Below are positions 8,174-17,882 of a stretch of DNA of 64,000 nt, piece by piece. The notes under the pieces were generated by a model. It searched no databases. It saw only the letters and a list, made by a program, of their open reading frames with translations, and was not told the origin of the DNA. Source of the DNA: Streptococcus oralis ATCC 35037. GTDB lineage: Bacteria > Bacillota > Bacilli > Lactobacillales > Streptococcaceae. Positions within the stretch are counted from its first letter, which is position 1. The number at the start of each line of letters is the position of its first letter. Location of the stretch: NCBI RefSeq assembly GCF_900637025.1, contig NZ_LR134336.1:1070001-1134000 (forward strand). The letters run 5' to 3'. The translations under genes were made by a program, and so were the position numbers.

Positions 8174-9997
8174 CTATTCTTCATCCATGCTCAAGACGCT
8201 AAGGAAGGCTTCTTGTGGGACTTCTACTGATCCGATAGCTTTCATGCGTTTCTTACCAGCTTTTTGTTTTTCAAGGAGTTTGCGTTTACGAGAAACGTCA
8301 CCACCGTAACACTTGGCAAGTACGTTCTTACGAAGGGCCTTGATATCAGTACGAGCCACGATTTTGTGCCCAATAGCTGCTTGAATCGGCACCTCAAATT
8401 GTTGACGAGGGATGATTTTCTTGAGCTTATCCACGATGAGTTTCCCACGTTCGTAGGCAAAATCCTTGTGAACGATAAAGCTGAGGGCATCCACCTTGTC
8501 TCCATTGAGAAGAATATCCATTTTGACCAGTTTAGATGGGCGATACTCTGACAATTCGTAGTCAAAGCTTGCATAACCACGTGTCGAAGACTTGAGCTTA
8601 TCAAAAAAGTCAAAGACGATTTCAGCAAGTGGAATTTGATAGATAACATTGACACGATTATCATCAATATAGTCCATGGTCACAAAATCCCCACGCTTGC
8701 GCTGAGCCAGTTCCATAACTGCTCCGACAAACTCCTGCGGTACCATGATTTGCGCCTTGACATACGGTTCTTCAATAGTCGCAATCTTGGTTGGATCTGG
8801 AAATTCAGAGGGGTTAGACACATCCATAGATTCACCGTCAGTTTGGTTAACCTTGTAAATAACAGACGGAGCTGTCATGATGAGGTCAATATTGAACTCA
8901 CGTTCTAAACGCTCTTGAATAACATCCATATGGAGAAGTCCAAGGAATCCACAACGGAAACCAAATCCAAGCGCCTGAGATGTTTCTGGTTCAAACTGCA
9001 AGCTAGCATCGTTGAGCTGCAATTTTTCAAGGGCTTCACGAAGGTCATTGTACTTGTTTGATTCGATTGGATAAAGACCCGCAAAGACCATAGGATTCAT
9101 CTGCTTGTATCCATCTAGCGGTTCTGCTGCTGGATTGCTTGCTAGAGTAACTGTATCACCCACACGGGTATCTTGAACCGTTTTGATAGAAGCCGCAATA
9201 TAACCAACGTCACCAGTCGCAAGAAAATCGCGTCCTACTGCTTTCGGCGTGAAAATACCAACTTCCGTCACATCAAAGGTCTTGCCATTGCTCATGAGCT
9301 GAATCTTATCGCCAGGTTTAACCACTCCGTCCATAACACGCACTTGGAGGATAACCCCACGATAGGCATCATAAACTGAGTCGAAAATCAAGGCTTTTAA
9401 TGGAGCTGCAACATCACCCGTTGGTGCTGGCACTTTTTCAACGATCTGCTCAAGAATTTCTTCAATACCAATACCAGCTTTGGCTGAAGCTAAGACTGCT
9501 TCGCTGGCATCCAGTCCGATGACATCCTCAATCTCTGTACGAACACGCTCTGGATCAGCTGCTGGAAGGTCAATCTTGTTAATGACTGGCAGAATTTCCA
9601 AATCATTGTCCAAGGCTAGATAAACGTTAGCAAGAGTTTGAGCTTCAATCCCTTGAGCCGCATCAACCACCAAAATCGCTCCTTCACAGGCAGCTAGCGA
9701 ACGCGACACTTCATAGGTAAAGTCCACGTGTCCTGGTGTATCAATCAAGTGGAAAATATAGGTTTCGCCATCTTTTGCAGTGTAATTGAGCTCAATGGCA
9801 TTGAGTTTAATGGTAATCCCACGTTCACGCTCAAGATCCATACTATCTAGAAGTTGGGCTTGCATTTCACGACTAGAAACGGTCTCCGTCTTTTCCAAAA
9901 TGCGGTCTGCTAGGGTTGATTTCCCATGGTCAATATGGGCGATAATAGAGAAGTTCCGAATCTTCTCCTGTCGTTTCTTCAATTCTTCTAAGTTCAT
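8174..9997 (-). CDS. lepA: elongation factor 4 (LepA GTPase)
   Basis: Ribosome-associated translational GTPase (EF4), 607 residues, the normal length. G motifs are in order: AHIDHGKST (G1, near residue 20), the RGITIK switch I, DTPGHVDF (G3, near 88), NKIDLP (G4, near 140) and SAK (G5). EF-G-like domains follow, and the LepA-specific C-terminal domain ends in [24 protein letters not shown] at 9995-9997 with GGAAGAG upstream. Its own promoter and terminator make it monocistronic. Confidence 0.97.
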   Translation of the reverse strand: MNLEELKKRQEKIRNFSIIAHIDHGKSTLADRILEKTETVSSREMQAQLLDSMDLERERGITIKLNAIELNYTAKDGETYIFHLIDTPGHVDFTYEVSRSLAACEGAILVVDAAQGIEAQTLANVYLALDNDLEILPVINKIDLPAADPERVRTEIEDVIGLDASEAVLASAKAGIGIEEILEQIVEKVPAPTGDVAAPLKALIFDSVYDAYRGVILQVRVMDGVVKPGDKIQLMSNGKTFDVTEVGIFTPKAVGRDFLATGDVGYIAASIKTVQDTRVGDTVTLASNPAAEPLDGYKQMNPMVFAGLYPIESNKYNDLREALEKLQLNDASLQFEPETSQALGFGFRCGFLGLLHMDVIQERLEREFNIDLIMTAPSVIYKVNQTDGESMDVSNPSEFPDPTKIATIEEPYVKAQIMVPQEFVGAVMELAQRKRGDFVTMDYIDDNRVNVIYQIPLAEIVFDFFDKLKSSTRGYASFDYELSEYRPSKLVKMDILLNGDKVDALSFIVHKDFAYERGKLIVDKLKKIIPRQQFEVPIQAAIGHKIVARTDIKALRKNVLAKCYGGDVSRKRKLLEKQKAGKKRMKAIGSVEVPQEAFLSVLSMDEE

Positions 9998-10011
9998 GAT
10001 GCTCTTCCTTT

Positions 10012-10066
10012 CAGGGTATCTATTTATTATAAATTGTTTTTAACATTTTGACAAGACCATACCCTG
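10012..10066 (-). repeat. 8-bp inverted repeat flanking the lepA promoter
   Basis: CAGGGTAT at 10012-10019 and ATACCCTG at 10059-10066 are perfect inverted copies that bracket the lepA -35/-10 region. It could be an operator or an mRNA-independent DNA site; it could also be chance. Confidence 0.4.
10026..10054 (-). promoter_or_regulatory. lepA promoter
   Basis: Minus strand: -35 TTGTCA (10049-10054), 17-nt spacer, perfect -10 TATAAT (10026-10031). Confidence 0.82.
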
Positions 10067-10075
10067 CTAGGAGTA

Positions 10076-10804
10076 CTAATCTTCGGCAATAAAACCATCA
10101 TTTTCGATAAAGTGGTGTTCGGTCATTCCTTGGTCAGTAAAGACGATCCCATGAAGGACACCACCATAAACAGCTCCTCCATCCATGCCAATCTTGCCAT
10201 CTTCTGTCATCCAAAGCTCAGCAGTACCTCGGTCTTGCTTTAGCAAACCATAAACTGGTGTATGCCCAAAGACAATGATTTTCCCAGTATGATTTTCGGC
10301 TTCGTGGAATGGCTTTCTGAGCCAGACTTTCTTGTAATCAGTCGTTTCATGCCAATCATCCAAGGTCAAATCAATACCTGCGTGAACAAAGATATATTTG
10401 TCTGTCTCTACCACAAATGGCATTTGACGAATAAATTCGACCAAGTCTGCCGCTTCAGTCGCAACACGCTTGGCATCTTCTACGCCATCAACTGGTGCAT
10501 CCAAGGGACGACCTAAAATTGAATTAATGGTTGTATCACCACCATTGCGACGATAATGGTCATAGCTTTCTTCTGGGTCATCAAGCCAAGTCAGAAACAT
10601 ATACTCATGGTTACCTGATAAACAAATAGCTCCTTGATTGTCGACCAAGTCTTTGACCATCTCTAGAACACGGCGACTGTCTTCACCTCGGTCAATCAAA
10701 TCCCCTAGAAAGAGCAACTGAGTTTGACCATCCCAGGTCTTGAGCAGATCTTCTAGCATACCTGCCTTTCCGTGAACATCTCCAATTACATAATAGTCTG
10801 TCAT
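10076..10804 (-). CDS. PPP-family metallophosphatase (serine/threonine or diadenosine-polyphosphate phosphatase type)
   Basis: A 242-residue calcineurin-like phosphoesterase. All metal and catalytic motifs of the PPP family are present: GDVHGKAGML (residues 8-17), GDLIDRGEDSRR (near 35), GNHEYMF (near 64), FVHAGIDL (near 137) and FGHTPVYGL (near 176). Such bacterial proteins either dephosphorylate phospho-Ser/Thr/Tyr or cleave Ap4A; the sequence does not decide which. The ATG at 10802-10804 follows the recN stop directly, so it is the last gene of the xseA-recN cluster and is probably translated by coupling. Confidence 0.88.
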   Translation of the reverse strand: MTDYYVIGDVHGKAGMLEDLLKTWDGQTQLLFLGDLIDRGEDSRRVLEMVKDLVDNQGAICLSGNHEYMFLTWLDDPEESYDHYRRNGGDTTINSILGRPLDAPVDGVEDAKRVATEAADLVEFIRQMPFVVETDKYIFVHAGIDLTLDDWHETTDYKKVWLRKPFHEAENHTGKIIVFGHTPVYGLLKQDRGTAELWMTEDGKIGMDGGAVYGGVLHGIVFTDQGMTEHHFIENDGFIAED

Positions 10805-12472
10805 TTATTTCATCCTCGTTTGCAATAATTCTCTGGCTTGGGTAAGGGCAGCTTCGGTTACATTTTCCCCAGCCAACATCTTAGCTACTTCCTCTACTCG
10901 CTCTTCTAAAGTCAAAAGGCGAACCGTCGACACCGTTGAGTGCTCATCGCTAATCTTCTCAATAAAGAATTGATAATCCGCGATGGCAATCACTTGAGGT
11001 AAGTGAGAGATTGCTAAGACTTGGCCATGCTGGCCAATCTTATGAATCTTTTGAGCAATGGCTTGGGCCACACGACCTGAAACTCCCGTATCCACCTCAT
11101 CAAAGACAATACTAGTCTTACCTTCTTTGCGAGAAAAGGCGGATTTAATAGCTAGCATGAGGCGGGATAATTCCCCACCAGATGCAACTTTGACCAAAGG
11201 CTTAAAGTCCTCACCTGGGTTGGTGGAAATGTAAAATTCGACTGCTTCATTTCCTTCACGGCTGAACTTACTCTTACTAAAGCGAACCTGAAATTGAGCC
11301 TTCTCCATATAGAGATCTTGCAGTTCTTGTTTAATCTCTGCCTCAAGCTGCTGGGCCAAATCATGGCGAGCAGATGCAAGCTGACCTGCCAAATCAACAA
11401 GATTAACTTCCAATTTCTTGAGTTCTGCTTCCATATCTTCGGAAGAAAGATTATTTCCAGTCAAGAGATTGTACTCTTCCGTAATCTTGGCAAAATAAAG
11501 CAAAACATCGTCCACAGTTCCACCGTACTTGCGTGTAATAGTATTTATAAGGTCTAAGCGATTTTCAACCTGCATGAGACGATTGCCATCAAAATCCAAG
11601 TCCTCAATAATATCTTCCAAACGCTTTGTAATATCTTCTAAAACATAGTAGGTCTCAGACAGAGAACTTGAAATTTCACGGTATTCAGGGTCGTATTCTT
11701 CGACACTTTCCATGTCATTCATTGCTGAACGGACATTAGCAAGACTGGAGAATTCCTCATTGTCCAACATAGTGTAGGCATTAGTTAGCGTATCCGCAAT
11801 ATTTTTATGATTGAGGAGTTTATCTCGTTCTTGGTTGAGAGCCAAGTCTTCACCAGCCTGCAAGTTTGCAGCCTCAATCTCTGCCATTTGAAATTCCAAC
11901 ATCTCAATACGAGCCTTGTGTTCCTGCTGGTTTTTCTTGACTTCCAAAACCTGCTTACGCATTTTGCGATAGGCATCAAAGCTCGTCTGATAGGTCTCCT
12001 TCAAGTCCAAGAAAGCAGCATCACCAAACTCATCCAACATCTGAATGTGCAGTTGAGGACGCATTAACTCTTCTTGGTCATGCTGACCATGGATATCCAC
12101 AAGGTGTTGCCCAATAGCACGCAAGACAGAAAGATTGACCATCTGGCCATTCACGCGACTAACACTACGACCATTTTGCAGAATTTCACGCCGGATGATA
12201 ATTTCATCACCCATTTCCAAACCTTGCTCATCAAAAAGTTCCTGTAAAAGGCGACTATTTTCAACTGAGAAAAGCCCCTCAATCTCTGCTTTTGGCGCAC
12301 CGTGACGAATAACATCTGTCGTTGCACGAGCCCCCAACATGAGATTCATAGCGTCGATAATGATAGACTTTCCAGCACCCGTTTCCCCGGTCAAAACAGT
12401 CATACCCTTTTCAAAATTGAGGGAAATCGCCTCAATAATGGCAAAGTTTTTTATCGAAATTTCAAGTAACAT
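10805..12472 (-). CDS. recN: DNA repair protein RecN
   Basis: SMC-like ATPase that acts early in double-strand-break repair and is important for transformation survival. At 555 residues it has the normal length. The N-terminal ATP-binding half has the Walker A motif GETGAGKSI (residues 30-38). A long coiled-coil arm spans about residues 150-360. The C-terminal half holds the ABC signature VASGGELSRLMLA and Walker B with SIVFDEVDTGVSG. It lies six bases after the argR stop and runs directly into the phosphatase gene, in the cluster that starts at xseA. Confidence 0.96.
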   Translation of the reverse strand: MLLEISIKNFAIIEAISLNFEKGMTVLTGETGAGKSIIIDAMNLMLGARATTDVIRHGAPKAEIEGLFSVENSRLLQELFDEQGLEMGDEIIIRREILQNGRSVSRVNGQMVNLSVLRAIGQHLVDIHGQHDQEELMRPQLHIQMLDEFGDAAFLDLKETYQTSFDAYRKMRKQVLEVKKNQQEHKARIEMLEFQMAEIEAANLQAGEDLALNQERDKLLNHKNIADTLTNAYTMLDNEEFSSLANVRSAMNDMESVEEYDPEYREISSSLSETYYVLEDITKRLEDIIEDLDFDGNRLMQVENRLDLINTITRKYGGTVDDVLLYFAKITEEYNLLTGNNLSSEDMEAELKKLEVNLVDLAGQLASARHDLAQQLEAEIKQELQDLYMEKAQFQVRFSKSKFSREGNEAVEFYISTNPGEDFKPLVKVASGGELSRLMLAIKSAFSRKEGKTSIVFDEVDTGVSGRVAQAIAQKIHKIGQHGQVLAISHLPQVIAIADYQFFIEKISDEHSTVSTVRLLTLEERVEEVAKMLAGENVTEAALTQARELLQTRMK

Positions 12473-12478
12473 ACTGAC

Positions 12479-12910
12479 CTACCATTTTTTGACTTGTTCA
12501 ACAATTTCCTCAGCTGCCTCTGCTGTTCTAGCTACAATTAAGATAGAATCATCATCAGCTAGACAGCTAAAAATCTGTTCAGAGAATGCCTCAACCAACT
12601 GACTCTTCACAAAAATAGTATTTCCAGGAATGACAGCAAGGTTGATCATATTTCCCATTAACTCAGAACTCACAATATTGTCCTCAGCTAACTGCAAACT
12701 TTTGACGATTGATTTTGGCAACTCATAGATATAGGTGTTGTTCTTCAAAGGAATTTTAACAATCCCAAGCTCCTTGATGTCCCTTGAGACAGTGGCTTGC
12801 GTAGCAGAAATACCTGCTTCCTTCAAATGCTCAACAATTTCTTCCTGAGTCCCGATTTGATAATCCGTAACAAATCTTCTAATTTTTTCAAGTCTCTCTT
12901 TTTTATTCAT
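12479..12910 (-). CDS. argR: ArgR/AhrC-family arginine repressor
   Basis: Hexameric arginine-responsive transcriptional regulator, 143 residues. The N-terminal winged helix (residues 1-70) includes RLEKIRRFVTDYQIGTQEEIVEHL and the recognition stretch QATVSRDIKELGI. The C-terminal oligomerisation and arginine-binding domain ends in DDDSILIVARTAEAAEEI; the expected GD/DDT-type ligand motif reads DDDS here. Its start overlaps the end of tlyA by 8 bp, and it precedes recN, the conserved xse-isp-tlyA-argR-recN order of Firmicutes. Streptococci usually carry several ArgR paralogues, so the exact regulon cannot be told from this copy. Confidence 0.94.
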   Translation of the reverse strand: MNKKERLEKIRRFVTDYQIGTQEEIVEHLKEAGISATQATVSRDIKELGIVKIPLKNNTYIYELPKSIVKSLQLAEDNIVSSELMGNMINLAVIPGNTIFVKSQLVEAFSEQIFSCLADDDSILIVARTAEAAEEIVEQVKKW

Positions 12911-13718
12911 CTTTAAATTCTCTATGCGCTCTCTCTACAACTTTTTCTATTTCAGGGGCAACTTGGTTACTTGCTCCCTCTTCCTTTTTCAAATATGCTA
13001 AAAATTCGATGTTTCCATGTCCACCTTGGATGGGAGAAAAGTCCAAACCAAGCACTGAAAAACCTTGTTCAACTGCCATAGCAGTGACAGATTCAAGGAC
13101 AGTTTGATGAACCTTAGCATCTCGAATGATTCCATTTTTCCCAATCTGCTCACGACCTGCTTCAAACTGGGGTTTGACAAGTGCCACCACCTGACCTTGA
13201 TCAGCCAAGACACGGTGCAAGGCAGGCAAAATCAGACTGAGGGAAATGAAACTCACATCAATACTGGCAAAGCTTGGTTCCTGCTCAAAATCAGTCTTTT
13301 CAGCATAACGAAAATTAAACTGCTCCATGCTGATAACCCGCGAGTCTTGGCGTAATTTCCAAGCCAACTGATTGGTGCCAACATCAACTGCAAAGACCAA
13401 CTCAGCACCATTTTGCAACATGACGTCAGTAAATCCTCCAGTGGAAGCACCGATATCAATCGTGGTCGCTCCATCAACTGACAACCCAAAGACCTGCAAG
13501 GCTTTTTCTAATTTCAAACCACCACGGCTAACATACTTGAGTTTCTCACCTTTAAGTTTTAGCTCAGTGTCATCTGGGATTTTCTCTCCTGGCTTGTCAA
13601 AACGCTCCCCATTGAGGACTGCTACAACTAGACCAGCCATGACACCGCGTTTAGCCTGTTCTCGCGTTTCAAACAACCCCTGTTTATAAGCTAGTACGTC
13701 CACTCTTTCCTTAGCCAT
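12903..13718 (-). CDS. tlyA: TlyA-family rRNA 2'-O-methyltransferase (hemolysin A homologue)
   Basis: SAM-dependent methyltransferase with an N-terminal S4 RNA-binding domain (about residues 3-65, [20 protein letters not shown]) and a FtsJ-like catalytic domain from residue ~78. The SAM motif is TTIDIGASTGGFTD (about residue 85), followed by FAVDVGTNQLAWKL and SIDVSFISLSLIL. Family members methylate the 2'-O of cytidines in 16S/23S rRNA; the older 'hemolysin' name comes from heterologous tests. It overlaps both neighbours (8 bp with ispA, 8 bp with argR), so translation is coupled. Confidence 0.93.
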   Translation of the reverse strand: MAKERVDVLAYKQGLFETREQAKRGVMAGLVVAVLNGERFDKPGEKIPDDTELKLKGEKLKYVSRGGLKLEKALQVFGLSVDGATTIDIGASTGGFTDVMLQNGAELVFAVDVGTNQLAWKLRQDSRVISMEQFNFRYAEKTDFEQEPSFASIDVSFISLSLILPALHRVLADQGQVVALVKPQFEAGREQIGKNGIIRDAKVHQTVLESVTAMAVEQGFSVLGLDFSPIQGGHGNIEFLAYLKKEEGASNQVAPEIEKVVERAHREFKDE

Positions 13719-14586
13719 TGATTCTCAAACTTTCTACTACTTTCACAATCGGCTCTGTTTCAAAGCTGACTTGCTGGGCAATTTCTTCTAATTTAGCCTC
13801 GGCTTGATCCAAAGTTTGGTTACAAAAGGCAATGGCCTCCTCCAAGCCCAACAAGGCTGGATAGGTCGACTTTTCTGCCTGTAAATCCTTTTGCGGAGTC
13901 TTGCCGATTTCCTCAAAACTAGCTGTTACATCCAGCACATCATCTCTGACTTGAAAGGCCAGCCCAATCAATTCACCCACAGTTTTCAATTTTGCTTGGA
14001 TTTCTGGTTCCAATTCCGCAATGATAGCAGCTGCTTGGAAAGGATAAGCTAGTAATTTTCCAGTCTTATTGGCATGAATGGTCTGAAGTTCTTCCAAGGA
14101 TAAATGCTGGTGTTCGCCTTCCATATCTAAAACCTGCCCTGCCACCATACCTAGACTCCCTGAAGCAAGGGATAAGTTGGCAATCAAATCCACCTTGATC
14201 TGACTTGATAAATCTGCCTGCGCTATCAAGGCATAGGGATCTAGGAACAAGGCGTCTCCTGCCAATATTGCCATCGCTTCGCCAAATTCCTTATGATTGG
14301 TTAAACGCCCTCGACGGTAATCGTCATCATCCATAGCAGGAAGGTCATCGTGAATCAAGCTCCCTGTATGAATCATTTCCAAGGCCGCGGCTACCTGCGC
14401 ATGAGCTGGTTGGATAACCACTTTCAGGGATTCCAAAACTTCTAGCAAAAGAAAAGGGCGAATACGCTTGCCACCAGCATGAATGGAATAGAGAACGGAC
14501 TCTCGTAGACTAGAAGCAAACTGCTGGTCTCCATAAAAATCTTCCAAAGCCGACTCAACAAGAGCTAATTTTTCTTGCTTCTTCAT
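13711..14586 (-). CDS. ispA: polyprenyl (geranylgeranyl/farnesyl) diphosphate synthase
   Basis: Chain-length-determining trans-prenyltransferase that makes the short isoprenoid diphosphate used for undecaprenyl phosphate and quinone-like lipids. The 291-residue protein is all-alpha. The first Asp-rich motif is [17 protein letters not shown] (about residue 82), the second is VRDDVLD (about 223), and KTGKL and GLAFQ motifs are present. The start overlaps the xseB stop by 4 bp (ATGA). Product length (C15 or C20) cannot be read safely from sequence alone. Confidence 0.93.
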   Translation of the reverse strand: MKKQEKLALVESALEDFYGDQQFASSLRESVLYSIHAGGKRIRPFLLLEVLESLKVVIQPAHAQVAAALEMIHTGSLIHDDLPAMDDDDYRRGRLTNHKEFGEAMAILAGDALFLDPYALIAQADLSSQIKVDLIANLSLASGSLGMVAGQVLDMEGEHQHLSLEELQTIHANKTGKLLAYPFQAAAIIAELEPEIQAKLKTVGELIGLAFQVRDDVLDVTASFEEIGKTPQKDLQAEKSTYPALLGLEEAIAFCNQTLDQAEAKLEEIAQQVSFETEPIVKVVESLRING

Positions 14587-14795
14587 TCAAAATCACTTTC
14601 TGTCCCGTCTTCTTGCATGACCTTAACCAAGGTCTTTTCAGCCTTGTCCAGCGTCGCTTGGAGCTCTTTTGACAAGACCATTCCCTTTTGAAAGGCAGCA
14701 ATCGCATCTTCTAAAGCAATTTCACCATTTTCTAAACTTTGGACAATGATCTCCAGTTCTGCTAGATTTTCCTCAAATTTCTTTTGTTTTGACAT
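14583..14795 (-). CDS. xseB: exodeoxyribonuclease VII small subunit
   Basis: A 70-residue helical subunit of exonuclease VII. It has the family pattern [21 protein letters not shown] followed by [12 protein letters not shown] and an acidic C terminus. It overlaps xseA by 23 bp upstream and ispA by 4 bp downstream, consistent with coupled translation and a defined subunit ratio. Confidence 0.95.
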   Translation of the reverse strand: MSKQKKFEENLAELEIIVQSLENGEIALEDAIAAFQKGMVLSKELQATLDKAEKTLVKVMQEDGTESDFE

Positions 14796-16113
14796 CTTTA
14801 ACCTCTAATTCTACTTGACCATCTCGCATCAAAAGCGTCACTTGATCTTTTTTCTTCAACATCTCAACAGAATCGACTACGGACTCTTCTTTTTTGACAA
14901 TTGCATAACCACGAGCCACGATTCGACTGGTATCCAACATCAGCAGAGCTTCTGAAAGTCGCTTGACTTCAGCAACCTTGGCATCATAAACCAGCGCCAT
15001 TTGGCTGCGTAGGAGCTTGTCCAACTGACCTAGGCGGTCTTGATAGCGTTGAATTTTGGTAACAGGTGATAACTGGACTAGTCGATGCGTCCTTGCTTGG
15101 ACTAGCTGTTTATTATCAGAAATCCGTGTTCGCAAACTTTGTTTTAATCGCAGTTGCAGTTGATCTAACCGTTGTAAATAACCATCATACAAACGCTCTG
15201 GCTGTCTAAAGATGACTGACTGACTGCATTTTTTCAGAGCTTCTTTTTTTCTTGACAGGACATTCTGAACTGCTGTTGCCATCCGCTTTTCTTGATTTTG
15301 CAAATGAGCTAATACATCCAACTTGGTCACAGGCGTTGCCAGTTCAGCAGCAGCTGTTGGCGTCGCAGCCCGTCTATCTGCCACAAAATCCACCAAGGTC
15401 ACATCCGTCTCATGACCAACACTAGAGATGATGGGCAAACGAGATTCGAAAATAGCCCGTACCACGATCTCTTCGTTAAAAGCCCAGAGATCCTCGATGG
15501 AACCCCCACCACGACCAATGATGAGAACATCTAGGTCCTCACGTTGATTGGCACGCGCAATATTTCGAGCAATTTCCTCCGCTGCTCCATCACCTTGTAC
15601 CTTGGTCGGATAGAGAAGGATATCAACACCAGGAAAACGTCTGCTGACGGTCGTGATGATATCTCGAATAACAGCTCCACTGCGACTGGTTACCACACCG
15701 ATTCGCTTAGCAAACTGGGGAAGAGGTTGCTTGAATCTCTCTTGAAATAGACCTTCTTCCGTTAGTTTTTTCTTGAGTTGTTCAAACTGAATCGCAAGCG
15801 CCCCAACCCCATCAGGCTCAGCTTTTTCAATGATGATAGAGTAGCTACCGCTTGGTTCATAGACCTGCACACGCCCAATTACATTGATCTTCATTCCTTC
15901 TTCCAGGTCGAAACCTAATTTCTGATAGATCCCTGACCAGATGGTCGCTTGAATAACTGCATGGTCATCCTTTAGGGAGAAATATTGGTGAGTAGGTCGT
16001 TTACGAAAGTTGGAAACTTGACCAGTTAAATAGACCCGTTCCAAGTAAGGGTCTTTATCGAATTTCATTTTCAGATACTTGGTCAAAGTTGTTACCGATA
16101 AATACTTTTCCAT
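14773..16113 (-). CDS. xseA: exodeoxyribonuclease VII large subunit
   Basis: Catalytic subunit of the ATP-independent single-strand exonuclease VII. An N-terminal OB fold (about 5-100, with [22 protein letters not shown]) is followed by the catalytic domain with [32 protein letters not shown] and [12 protein letters not shown] long coiled coil (about 265-400) binds XseB, and a C-terminal [13 protein letters not shown] segment follows. 446 residues from the ATG at 16111-16113. An in-frame GTG two codons upstream is possible but overlaps the AGGTGGAG ribosome binding site. It is the first gene of the cluster ending at 10076. A 7-codon upstream ORF precedes it. Confidence 0.95.
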   Translation of the reverse strand: MEKYLSVTTLTKYLKMKFDKDPYLERVYLTGQVSNFRKRPTHQYFSLKDDHAVIQATIWSGIYQKLGFDLEEGMKINVIGRVQVYEPSGSYSIIIEKAEPDGVGALAIQFEQLKKKLTEEGLFQERFKQPLPQFAKRIGVVTSRSGAVIRDIITTVSRRFPGVDILLYPTKVQGDGAAEEIARNIARANQREDLDVLIIGRGGGSIEDLWAFNEEIVVRAIFESRLPIISSVGHETDVTLVDFVADRRAATPTAAAELATPVTKLDVLAHLQNQEKRMATAVQNVLSRKKEALKKCSQSVIFRQPERLYDGYLQRLDQLQLRLKQSLRTRISDNKQLVQARTHRLVQLSPVTKIQRYQDRLGQLDKLLRSQMALVYDAKVAEVKRLSEALLMLDTSRIVARGYAIVKKEESVVDSVEMLKKKDQVTLLMRDGQVELEVKDVKTKEI

Positions 16114-16122
16114 CTCCACCTA

Positions 16123-16146
16123 CTATTCATTTTCTTGCTTTTCCAT
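16123..16146 (-). other. 7-codon upstream ORF in the xseA leader
   Basis: ATG at 16144-16146 opens MEKQENE and stops 10 nt before the xseA start. Its first three codons (ATG GAA AAG) are identical to those of xseA. It lies about 7 nt after the -10, so the transcript may begin at or next to this ATG. No Shine-Dalgarno sequence precedes it. Confidence 0.4.
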
Positions 16147-16153
16147 GGGTATT

Positions 16154-16162
16154 ATTATACCA
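16154..16162 (-). promoter_or_regulatory. extended -10 promoter of the xseA-recN cluster
   Basis: TATAAT (16154-16159) preceded by TGG on the minus strand. The candidate -35 (about GTGATT) is weak. Confidence 0.65.
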
Positions 16163-16212
16163 AAAACATGCTTAAAAATCACCTTTTTCCTACTGAAACT
16201 AAAGGAAAAATA

Positions 16213-16234
16213 GAAAAAGGAGGCATGGCCTCCT
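16213..16234 (-). terminator. udk terminator
   Basis: AGGAGGC / GCCTCCT, a perfect 7-bp stem (16218-16234) with a 3-nt loop, followed by TTTTTC on the minus strand, directly after the udk stop. Confidence 0.85.
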
Positions 16235-16241
16235 CATCTGA

Positions 16242-16880
16242 TTATTTACTGTTTCGCGCTTCTTCCAAAATCTTAGAAATTTTGGTGGTCAAAAGGTCAA
16301 TAGCAACGGTATTGCTGACTCCTTCAGGAATGACGATATCAGCATATCGTTTGGTCGGCTCAATAAACTGGTGGTACATAGGTTTTACCACACCTAGGTA
16401 TTGGTCAATCACGCTATCCAGACTACGGCCACGCTCCTCCATATCTCGCTTGATTCGACGAATAATACGCACATCATCATCTGTATCCACAAAAATCTTG
16501 ATATCCATCAAATCGCGCAGACGCTTGTCCTCCAAGACCAGAATCCCCTCAACGATAAAGACATCCTGAGGCTCCTGACGATAGGTCTTGCTACTCCGTG
16601 TATGCGCTGTATAGTCATAAGTTGGAATGTCCACTGGGCGCCCTGCCAACAATTCCTTAATCTGCTCGATCATCAAGTCTGTATCAAAGGCAAATGGATG
16701 GTCGTAGTTGGTTTTGACACGCTCTTCAAAGGTCAAATGAGACTGATCCTTGTAGTATGAATCATGCTCAATCATGGAAATCTTTTCATCAGGAAAATGC
16801 GATAAAATGGCTCTTGAAACACTGGTTTTACCACCACCAGAACCACCTGTCACTCCGATAATGATTGGTCTATTTTGCAT
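16242..16880 (-). CDS. udk: uridine/cytidine kinase
   Basis: Phosphorylates uridine and cytidine to UMP and CMP in pyrimidine salvage. 212 residues. The P-loop is [17 protein letters not shown] (residues 9-25). Also visible are [12 protein letters not shown] with the substrate-binding acidic residue, the NYDHPFAFD motif, [10 protein letters not shown], and the [25 protein letters not shown] stretch conserved in uridine kinases. It stands alone between truB and its own terminator. It complements the nucleoside uptake and pdp/deoC/cdd genes at 49-57 kb. Confidence 0.96.
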   Translation of the reverse strand: MQNRPIIIGVTGGSGGGKTSVSRAILSHFPDEKISMIEHDSYYKDQSHLTFEERVKTNYDHPFAFDTDLMIEQIKELLAGRPVDIPTYDYTAHTRSSKTYRQEPQDVFIVEGILVLEDKRLRDLMDIKIFVDTDDDVRIIRRIKRDMEERGRSLDSVIDQYLGVVKPMYHQFIEPTKRYADIVIPEGVSNTVAIDLLTTKISKILEEARNSK

Positions 16881-16992
16881 GCTATCCTCCGTTTTTTTAT
16901 CCGTCGTCTATTCTATCACATTTTTTGTAAAATTTATAGTCTGATTTGGATAGTCTAGGGGGAAACGATTCCATCCCCACACTCTAGTTAAA

Positions 16993-17871
16993 CTAGCTAA
17001 AAACCTTCCTTGGCTTGTAGAGATTGCCCCTTTTTTCTAGAATGGCTAGCAATGTATCTCCTTCAAAGGCAGCCAATTCTTTGTCCGTTTGGTCTAGCTC
17101 GATAAAACGACCAAAGCGCACTTCTGTAGCTTCTTCTGGAGTTAGGAAAACTTTGACAAGATCTCCTGTACCAATCTCAAGAGGATGGAGAAAGTCCAGC
17201 TGACCAGCCTCCACTTTTGCAGCAATTTCATTCAAAGTCAAGGCATCTTCTAACTGTAAACCTGCTGCACTCGTCCGAGTCAAATGGGACATATGGGCCG
17301 CATAACCCAGCTTCTCTCCCAAATCAACTGACAAAGTACGGATATAAGTCCCCTTACTACATTTCACACGAAATGTAAAACGTGCAAGGTGATCCTCATA
17401 AGAAATCGGACTTGTTCGTTCAAATTGATAAATGGTCACCTGACGTTCTGGACGTTCCACTTCCTGACCAGCACGCGCATACTCATAGAGCTTACGACCA
17501 TTGACCTTGACAGCCGAATACATAGGAGGAATCTGGGTAATAGGCCCAGTCAAACTAGCGATTGCTTCATCGACAAGCTTTTCATCCAAGGGCGATAAAA
17601 CAGGGGTCTCTGCGACCACTTCTCCACTGGCATCCTCAGTCGTCGTGGAATAGCCGAGAGTGATTTCCCCCTCATAGACCTTGCCCTCGTCCTGCATAAA
17701 CTCGACCATGCGGGTCGCCTTGCCAACCGCAATCGGCAAAACACCCACCACATCCGGATCTAAGGTTCCACCATGACCAATTTTCTTGGTTCCCAAAATC
17801 TTACGCAGCTTAAAAACAGCGTCATGCGAGGTCATCCCCGCTTCTTTTTTTAAATTGATAATACCGTTCAT
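16993..17871 (-). CDS. truB: tRNA pseudouridine(55) synthase
   Basis: Makes pseudouridine 55 in the T loop of tRNAs. The start is placed at the ATG (17869-17871, [17 protein letters not shown]), which fits the family's usual N terminus and gives 292 residues. A GTG five codons upstream has a GGGGGA tract right before it and cannot be excluded. The catalytic Asp lies in [20 protein letters not shown] (about residue 38), with the KGTYIRTL motif near 175 and a C-terminal PUA-like domain. It overlaps or abuts the preceding DUF2130 gene (stop at 17883), so they are probably cotranscribed. Confidence 0.94.
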   Translation of the reverse strand: MNGIINLKKEAGMTSHDAVFKLRKILGTKKIGHGGTLDPDVVGVLPIAVGKATRMVEFMQDEGKVYEGEITLGYSTTTEDASGEVVAETPVLSPLDEKLVDEAIASLTGPITQIPPMYSAVKVNGRKLYEYARAGQEVERPERQVTIYQFERTSPISYEDHLARFTFRVKCSKGTYIRTLSVDLGEKLGYAAHMSHLTRTSAAGLQLEDALTLNEIAAKVEAGQLDFLHPLEIGTGDLVKVFLTPEEATEVRFGRFIELDQTDKELAAFEGDTLLAILEKRGNLYKPRKVFS

Positions 17872-17882
17872 GTGTTTTTTTC

